From an uncultured Prevotellaceae bacterium (GTDB lineage: Bacteria > Bacteroidota > Bacteroidia > Bacteroidales > Bacteroidaceae), in NCBI GenBank assembly GCA_900313845.1, contig OMTC01000071.1, positions 1 through 10,490 of the forward strand: 10,490 nucleotides of DNA, written 5' to 3'. Below the pieces are notes generated by a model, which did not search any database, was not told the origin of the DNA, and saw only the letters and a program-made list of their open reading frames with translations. Shown here piece after piece: positions 5,843-10,490 of the stretch (position 1 is the first letter of the stretch; each line of letters begins with the position of its first letter). The position numbers and the translations under genes are program-made.

Positions 5843-8143
5843 TTATTTCTTCTTTCCTTTCTTCTTCTTAGGTATTTCGAGGTAGAACTTTTGACCTGTG
5901 GTGATTGGGGCAGAAGAGGAAATCTTTCGAACGAAGTCGAAGTCGAGCTGCTTGCGATAGAGGTTTGCCTTAGCCACCTTGATGCGAATCTTGTCGCCAA
6001 GAGAGAACTTGTGGTGCGTCACTCGTCCTGTGAGGCAGTAGTTTCGCTCATCGAAGTCGAATGGTTCATCACCAAGGAAGCGCACGGCGATGAGTCCTTC
6101 GCAGTGGTTCTCATCGATTTCGGCATAAACGCCAAAGTCGGTCACGCCGCTAATCGTGGCATCGAATTCCTCACCAATCTTGTCTGCCATGAATTCCACC
6201 TGCTTGTACTTGATGCTGGCACGCTCGGCATTGGCAGCCAGTTGCTCCATGTCGGAGGAGTGCTCACAGAGTCCCTCGTACTTCTGTTGGCTGGCGCTCT
6301 TTCCGCCTTCCTCGTAGCGGGTCAGCAGACGATGCACCATGAGGTCGGGATAGCGACGGATAGGGGAGGTGAAATGTGTGTAGTAGTCGAAGGCAAGTCC
6401 GTAGTGACCGATATTGACGGTGCTGTAGCGAGCTTTCATCATGGCACGTAGGGAAACCGTCTCGACGAGTTGCTGAATAGGCTGGTTCTTCACGTCCTTC
6501 AGGAGTTTGTTCAGGCTCTTTGCCACTTCTGCCTTCGTGCCTTGCGTGCGAATCATGTAACCGAACTTGCTGACGAAGTGCTCCAGGTTGTCGAGCTTCG
6601 TTGGGTCGGGCATGTCGTGCACACGATAAGGGAAGGTCTTCGCCTTCGCGCCACCTTTCTTCACCTTGCCCACGCTTTCTGCCACCGTACGGTTGGCAAG
6701 AAGCATGAATTCCTCCACGAGTTTGTTGGCGTCCTTGGCACGCTTGAAATACACGCTGAGCGGTTTGCCCTTCTCGTCGATTTCGAAACGCGGTTCTTCG
6801 CGGTCGAAATCGATGGAGCCCTCCTTCATCCTCTCTTCACGCAACTTGTGTGCCAAGCGATTCAGGACGATGAGTTCGTTCTTCCAGGTCTCGGCAGGTT
6901 TGGCACCCTCAGCCAGCGGTTGCTCAGGCGTAGGATACTGGTAGTCCTCAGGCGATGCTTCGTTGCATTGCTCCAACAGGTGCTGCACTTCCTCGTAGTA
7001 GAATCGGCGGTCGCTCTTGATGACGGTATGAACAATGCGATGGTTGAGCACGTCGGCATCCTCGTTCATCTCGAACACGACGGAATAGCTGAGCTTTTCC
7101 TCGTCGGGTCGGAGCGAACAAATGAAGTTGCAGAGACGCTCAGGCAGCATCGGAATGGTGCGGTCCACGAGATAGACGGAAGTGGCACGCTTCTGCGCTT
7201 CCTTGTCGATGATGGAGCCTTCGAGCACATAATGCGACACGTCAGCAATATGCACACCCACTTCCCACACACCCTCTTTCACTTTGCGAATCGACAGTGC
7301 GTCGTCGAAGTCCTTGGCATCGCGAGGGTCAATCGTAAAGGTGAGCACATTGCGGAAGTCCTCGCGCTTGGCAATTTCCTCGGGTGTGATGCCCGGCTCT
7401 ATCTTGTTGGCAGCCAGCTCTACGGATTCTGGGTATCTGTAAGGCAAACCAAACTCAGCAAGGATGGCATGCATCTCGGTGTCGTTGTTTCCGCTTTCTC
7501 CCAATATGTCAACCACTTCGCCAATCGGGTTGCGTGCATTTTCAGGCCATGAAGTCACCTTCACGAGTGCCTTTTCGCCCGTATGTCCACCTTTCAACTT
7601 GTCGATTGGAATGAGGATGTCGTGAGGAAGGGAACCGTCGGGATTGACGAGAAAGGCAAACTGCTTGCCCACCTGCAGACTTCCGATGAATGGCTTTTCG
7701 TTTCGCTTCAGGATTTCGATGACTTGTCCGTGAATCTTGTCGGAACCACGTTTCTTGGCAAAGAGACTGACTTTCACCTTGTCGCCAGGCAGAGCATGAA
7801 GGGTGTCGTCGTCATACACGCTCACCCCTCCACCATCAGGCAAATCAACAAAGTTGCGACCACCACTGGTACGGGTGAACACACCTTCGCACACTTGCGC
7901 ACGACCGTTGTAGGAGAATTCACCATCCTCGTTGACCACGATGTCCTGACTGTCAATCATCTCGTTGAGCACATCGATGCAAAGCATCTTCAGCGGATGC
8001 GTCGTGAATTTCAGCGCCTTGAAGAGCTGTTTGGGTGTGAAATAATCTCCTGGGTGCAAGCTCAGGTAGTGGCTCACGGTGCTGCGCAATTCCTTCTTAC
8101 CGATTTTCGACCTCGAAGTCGATGTTTTCTTTGACTTTGACAT
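5843..8143 (-). CDS. rnr: Ribonuclease R (RNB-family 3'-5' exoribonuclease)
   Basis: RNase R degrades RNA processively from the 3' end, including structured RNA, in the cytoplasm. At 766 residues the length is normal for the family. In order: an N-terminal basic region and winged-helix-like segment (about 1-80), cold-shock-type OB domains (about 80-215), the RNB catalytic domain (about 260-610), an S1 domain (about 657-738), and a Lys-rich tail ending KKKKGKKK. The catalytic magnesium site is visible in IDPRDAKDFDDAL as Asp272, Asp278, Asp280 and Asp281. HIADVSHYV (298-306) and TSPIRRYPDL (592-601) are further RNB signatures. The ATG at 8143 gives the expected N-terminus. A 28-bp inverted repeat begins 14 bases upstream of the start and would fall in the mRNA leader if the promoter is beyond it. 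No typical U-run terminator is seen after the stop. The next gene on this strand is 233 bp away. Confidence 0.97.
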   Translation of the reverse strand: MSKSKKTSTSRSKIGKKELRSTVSHYLSLHPGDYFTPKQLFKALKFTTHPLKMLCIDVLNEMIDSQDIVVNEDGEFSYNGRAQVCEGVFTRTSGGRNFVDLPDGGGVSVYDDDTLHALPGDKVKVSLFAKKRGSDKIHGQVIEILKRNEKPFIGSLQVGKQFAFLVNPDGSLPHDILIPIDKLKGGHTGEKALVKVTSWPENARNPIGEVVDILGESGNNDTEMHAILAEFGLPYRYPESVELAANKIEPGITPEEIAKREDFRNVLTFTIDPRDAKDFDDALSIRKVKEGVWEVGVHIADVSHYVLEGSIIDKEAQKRATSVYLVDRTIPMLPERLCNFICSLRPDEEKLSYSVVFEMNEDADVLNHRIVHTVIKSDRRFYYEEVQHLLEQCNEASPEDYQYPTPEQPLAEGAKPAETWKNELIVLNRLAHKLREERMKEGSIDFDREEPRFEIDEKGKPLSVYFKRAKDANKLVEEFMLLANRTVAESVGKVKKGGAKAKTFPYRVHDMPDPTKLDNLEHFVSKFGYMIRTQGTKAEVAKSLNKLLKDVKNQPIQQLVETVSLRAMMKARYSTVNIGHYGLAFDYYTHFTSPIRRYPDLMVHRLLTRYEEGGKSASQQKYEGLCEHSSDMEQLAANAERASIKYKQVEFMADKIGEEFDATISGVTDFGVYAEIDENHCEGLIAVRFLGDEPFDFDERNYCLTGRVTHHKFSLGDKIRIKVAKANLYRKQLDFDFVRKISSSAPITTGQKFYLEIPKKKKGKKK

Positions 8144-8157
8144 AAAACTACGTTTTT

Positions 8158-8248
8158 AAATGAAGAATGAAGAATGTAGAATGAAAAATAATGCCATTCG
8201 GATGGAGGTAAAATACATTCTTCATTCTTCATTCTTTATTCTTCATTT
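8158..8248. repeat. Heptamer-built inverted repeat upstream of rnr
   Basis: The left arm (8158-8185) is made of GAAGAAT-type heptamers and the right arm (8221-8248) of the complementary TTCATTC-type heptamers. The arms match at 26 of 28 positions. The 35-base centre contains CCAT-TCGG-ATGG, a small hairpin. The word TTCATTCTACAT is shared with the array at 4142-4153 (inverted here, 8174-8185), so the two loci carry the same repeat family. Confidence 0.82.
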
Positions 8249-8309
8249 ATTATTTTTGCGTCTAAAATAGTGATTTTCTTGTTAATAGCATGTTTCTTCT
8301 ACGTTAAAA

Positions 8310-8341
8310 TGTTACAAAACTGCCAAAAAACACTATCTTTG
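8310..8341 (+). promoter_or_regulatory. Promoter of the SDR gene
   Basis: TATCTTTG at 8334-8341 matches the Bacteroidota TAnnTTTG -7 box, followed by GCAGC. The -33 element is weak (TGTTA at 8310-8314, 19 bases upstream). Transcription would start near 8347, giving a short leader of about 14 nt before the ATG at 8361. Confidence 0.6.
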
Positions 8342-8360
8342 CAGCATAAATACATCAAAA

Positions 8361-9428
8361 ATGAAAACTGAAAATCAAAAATTGAAGATATTAGTGACAG
8401 GTGCCAGCGGTTTCATTGGCAGCTTTCTCTGCGAGGAAGGACTCCACAGAGACATGGAAGTGTGGGCAGGCATGAGGAAAACCTCCAGCCGAAAATGGTT
8501 GCAAAACGAATGGTTGAAATTCCAAGTGCTCGACCTCAGCAACCCCGACACGCTCCGTCAGCAACTGAGCGATTTCAAGCAGAAGAATGGCAAGTGGGAC
8601 TACATCGTTCATGCGGGTGGTGCCACGAAATGCATCGACCCTGCTGACTTCGACAAGCACAACTACCAGTGCACGGTGAACTTTGTGCAGGCACTCCAAG
8701 ACCTCGACATGGTGCCTCGCCTCTTCGTCTATCTCAGCAGTTTCAGTGTGCTCGGACCTATCAAGGAAACGCTCAACCCTGCCACGAACACCTACGAGGA
8801 GATGTATGCCACCGATACGCCACAACCCAACACGGCATACGCCAAGAGCAAGCTCCGAAGCGAGCAGTTCCTTCAGTCGCTCAACTACCTCTTCCCCTAC
8901 GTCATCTTCCGACCAACAGGCGTGTATGGACCACGTGAGCGCGACTATTTCCTCATGGCAAAGAGCATCAAGCAACACGTGGATTTCGCCGTGGGCTACA
9001 AGAAACAGGAAATCACCTTCGTGTATGTGCGCGACCTTGTGAATGCCATCTATGCCTCCATCCAGAAGACGGAAGAAGGAGCTTTGGAGCGCATCGAACG
9101 CCAAATCTTCAATGTGAGCGACGGACAAGTGTATTCTTCCCGTGCTTTCAGCGACTACATCCAGCAAGACCTCGGCATCCGCTTTCTCCTTCGCATCAAG
9201 GCACCTGTGTGGTTACTTCACGTCATCTGTGCCATTGGCGACCGCATCTCGCAATGGACCAAGAAACCTGTCACCCTCAACCTCGACAAATACCACATCC
9301 TGCGTCAGCGCAACTGGCGATGCGACATCACTCCGCTCCGCCAGCTCCTCGACTTCGAACCCGAATGGCAATTGGAACGAGGAACTCGCGAAACCATCGA
9401 TTGGTATGTGAAAAACAAATGGCTCTGA
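8361..9428 (+). CDS. NAD(P)-dependent epimerase/dehydratase, extended SDR (355 aa)
   Basis: This is a cytosolic extended short-chain dehydrogenase/reductase. The Rossmann nucleotide-binding motif TGASGFIG is at residues 13-20 near the N-terminus. YLSSFSVLG (124-132) carries the active-site Ser region, and YAKSK gives Tyr160 and Lys164 of the catalytic YxxxK. RPTGVYGPRERD (184-195) is the usual substrate-side segment of nucleotide-sugar epimerases and related enzymes. The C-terminus ends ETIDWYVKNKWL, the typical last helix of this class. Substrate cannot be decided from sequence alone: nucleotide sugar, 3-beta-hydroxysteroid-like or dihydroflavonol-like substrates are all possible in this superfamily. 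It has its own promoter (8334-8341), is divergent from rnr, and is followed after 38 bases by the lipoprotein gene on the same strand. Confidence 0.92.
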   Translation: MKTENQKLKILVTGASGFIGSFLCEEGLHRDMEVWAGMRKTSSRKWLQNEWLKFQVLDLSNPDTLRQQLSDFKQKNGKWDYIVHAGGATKCIDPADFDKHNYQCTVNFVQALQDLDMVPRLFVYLSSFSVLGPIKETLNPATNTYEEMYATDTPQPNTAYAKSKLRSEQFLQSLNYLFPYVIFRPTGVYGPRERDYFLMAKSIKQHVDFAVGYKKQEITFVYVRDLVNAIYASIQKTEEGALERIERQIFNVSDGQVYSSRAFSDYIQQDLGIRFLLRIKAPVWLLHVICAIGDRISQWTKKPVTLNLDKYHILRQRNWRCDITPLRQLLDFEPEWQLERGTRETIDWYVKNKWL

Positions 9429-9466
9429 CCACGATTTTCTTAGAACTAATAAAAATACAGTTGATT

Positions 9467-9790
9467 ATGAAAAAGTATTGGTATTTGTTTCTTTTTCCTG
9501 TTTTTATGGGACTGACGGCATGTCATGATGATAACGAAGAGCCTAAGCAAAGAGTATCTTATCTATCGTGCCCAGACAACCACCATCCGCACATGATTGA
9601 CTTGGGCTTGCCTTCAGGCACGCTTTGGTCTTGTTGCAACGTGGACACAGATCATCCTGAGAAACAAAGCCCATCTAACAACGGTGGCTACTACGCATGG
9701 AGTGAGACGAAAACAAAAGAGACATACGAATTAAGTAACTACAAGTTTTACGAAGTTTTACGATGGTACATCAGGTTATCAAGATATTGA
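9467..9790 (+). CDS. Surface lipoprotein with Fib_succ_major-like domain, N-terminal ORF (frameshifted)
   Basis: The start at ATG 9467 gives MKKYWYLFLFPVFMGLTAC, a type II signal peptide with lipobox LTAC and lipidated Cys19. It is followed by HDDNEEP. Such an acidic stretch directly after the cysteine resembles the lipoprotein export signal that sends lipoproteins to the cell surface in Bacteroidota. The domain then begins CPDNHHPHMIDLGLPSGTLW, with GGYYAWSETKTKE further on, typical of the Fibrobacter succinogenes major paralogous domain (TIGR02145-like). The frame leaves the family pattern at NYKFY and stops at 9788-9790 after a 10-bp tandem duplication, giving only 107 residues. The open frame extends upstream to 9209, but that would overlap the SDR gene. 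It may be cotranscribed with the SDR gene 38 bp upstream. Confidence 0.82.
   Translation: MKKYWYLFLFPVFMGLTACHDDNEEPKQRVSYLSCPDNHHPHMIDLGLPSGTLWSCCNVDTDHPEKQSPSNNGGYYAWSETKTKETYELSNYKFYEVLRWYIRLSRY
9743..9763 (+). repeat. 10-bp tandem duplication (AAGTTTTACG x2) causing a frameshift
   Basis: AAGTTTTACG at 9743-9752 is repeated exactly at 9753-9762. Deleting one copy gives N-Y-K-F-Y-D-G-T-S-G-Y and an open frame to the window end. The second domain copy supplies independent support: at the same place it reads NYIHYDGSKEI, aligning with the restored sequence. The distance between the two domain copies is 607 bp before this point and 603 bp after it; subtracting 10 from the first makes both multiples of three. 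Confidence 0.93.
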
Positions 9791-10490
9791 GGTTGAAATT
9801 GCAGGTACGAAGTATGATGTAGCTCACATGGAGTGGAAAGGAGACTGGCAGATGCCGACTTTTGTCCAATTCAAAGAACTTATAGCCAATTGTACCTTCG
9901 AAAGGACTGAAGAGAACGGAGTCATTGGTGGCAAGTTCACAATCAAGACCAATGGTGGCAGTATCTTCCTGCCCGCTGCGGGCTTACGCTTACGTAGCGA
10001 TCTTGTCCATGCCGGTTCCTACGGCGAATACTGGTCTTCCACTATGTTCCCACAGTATAACTCAGGCTCCTACAGCCTCTCGTTCTCGAATGATGCCTCC
10101 GCATCTTATTATAGTAAATATTACTGCGGTCTGAGTGTCCGCCCTGTGGTCAGAAATAATAAATCCTTTTTGAATTGCCCAGACAATCACCATCCACATA
10201 AGGTTGACTTAGGCTTGCCATCGGGCACGCTATGGTCTTGTTGCAACGTGGACACGGATCGTCCTGAGAAACAAAGCCCAACCAATTACGGCGGTTACTA
10301 CGCATGGGGTGAAACAAAGACGAAAAACGCATACAATCTAAAGAACTACATCCATTACGACGGTTCTAAGGAAATCATCAGCTATGACATAGGCACAGAC
10401 ATCGCAGGCACAGAGTACGATGTAGCTCACGTGGAGTGGAAAGGAGACTGGCAGATGCCGACTTTTGTCCAATTCAAAGAACTTATAGCC
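9765..10490 (+). CDS. Lipoprotein remainder: end of domain 1 and most of domain 2 (3' partial)
   Basis: This is the continuation of the frameshifted lipoprotein in the +1 frame, open from 9765 through the window end; the first ATG in this frame is at 9828. It completes domain 1 with VAHMEWKGDWQMPTFVQF, SIFLPAAGLRLRS, GSYGEYWSSTMFP and GLSVRPVV. These are the hallmark 'W.MP', 'LPAAG', 'YWSS' and 'SVRPV' strings of the Fib_succ_major-like domain. After a short linker (RNNKSFLN) a second copy starts CPDNHHPHKVDLGLPSGTLW and runs to the end of the window at KELIA. The protein therefore has at least two tandem domains. They are extracellular if the lipoprotein is surface-exposed; binding partner unknown. 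It is unlikely to be translated as it stands unless the frame is restored. Confidence 0.82.
9816..10490 (+). repeat. Direct repeat of a tandem-duplicated domain
   Basis: Bases 9816-9887 recur at 10419-10490 (offset 603) with a single difference (A9828 versus G10431). The right copy runs into the window edge, so the repeat may extend further. The first halves of the domains (from 9569 and from 10176) are also clearly related at DNA level. Near-identity in one part suggests recent duplication or gene conversion between domains. Confidence 0.88.

Noticed and set aside
6470..7552. 360-residue open frame opposite rnr on the plus strand
   Set aside because: It is fully antisense to a clear RNase R with intact catalytic motifs. 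Its His/Val/Leu-rich sequence is the usual shadow of a well-biased gene.
8391..9167. 258-residue open frame opposite the SDR gene
   Set aside because: Antisense shadow of an SDR with intact Rossmann and YxxxK motifs; no recognisable domain.
9209..9466. Upstream extension of the lipoprotein ORF to 9209
   Set aside because: It overlaps the SDR gene in another frame; the signal peptide and lipobox place the start at 9467.

Overview
The window looks like Bacteroidales chromosome, probably Prevotellaceae. The reasons are promoter-like TAnnTTTG boxes in place of sigma70 elements, weak Shine-Dalgarno sites, a large secreted protein built from choice-of-anchor-like domains with a Bacteroidota-type C-terminal tail, a lipoprotein with an acidic stretch after the lipobox cysteine, and an RNase R. 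I see no transposase, integrase, phage, CRISPR, rRNA or tRNA gene.

Layout, left to right. (1) 2-2570 (+): the 3' part of a large secreted or surface multidomain protein, split by a frameshift at 1930-1944. (2) 2650-2835 (+): a small acidic protein behind a strong stem-loop, followed by a long AT-rich 3' region and a terminator at about 3102-3133. (3) 3194-4054 (+): a radical SAM protein, then a spacer made almost wholly of heptanucleotide repeats, then a 64-residue protein at 4161-4355. (4) 4356-4718: a gene-free stretch with an 18-bp direct repeat, two interlocking inverted repeats, three TGTCGCAA octamers, a good promoter and a 15-bp terminator-like stem, which together outline a possible small RNA. 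(5) 4719-5609 (-): an exported protein of unknown function. (6) 5610-5842: an AT-rich spacer holding a long imperfect inverted repeat. (7) 5843-8143 (-): RNase R. (8) 8144-8360: a divergent intergenic region with a heptamer-built inverted repeat and the promoter of the next gene. (9) 8361-9428 (+): an extended SDR, NAD-dependent epimerase/dehydratase type. (10) 9467-10490 (+): a surface lipoprotein with tandem copies of a Fib_succ_major-like domain, frameshifted at 9743-9763 and running off the window.

The most notable observation is that two unrelated exported-protein genes are each interrupted by an exact short tandem duplication, GAGAATT x2 (7 bp) and AAGTTTTACG x2 (10 bp). Removing one copy restores a single continuous, family-consistent reading frame in both cases. 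The intergenic regions also carry 7-bp-unit tandem repeats. This suggests a genome prone to short tandem duplication and slippage, and possibly reversible on/off variation of surface proteins. Recent gene decay or assembly error are the alternatives.

The genes do not form one pathway. They are an ordinary chromosomal mix: RNA turnover (RNase R), a nucleotide-sugar-type or other SDR enzyme, a radical SAM enzyme, and surface or secreted proteins.
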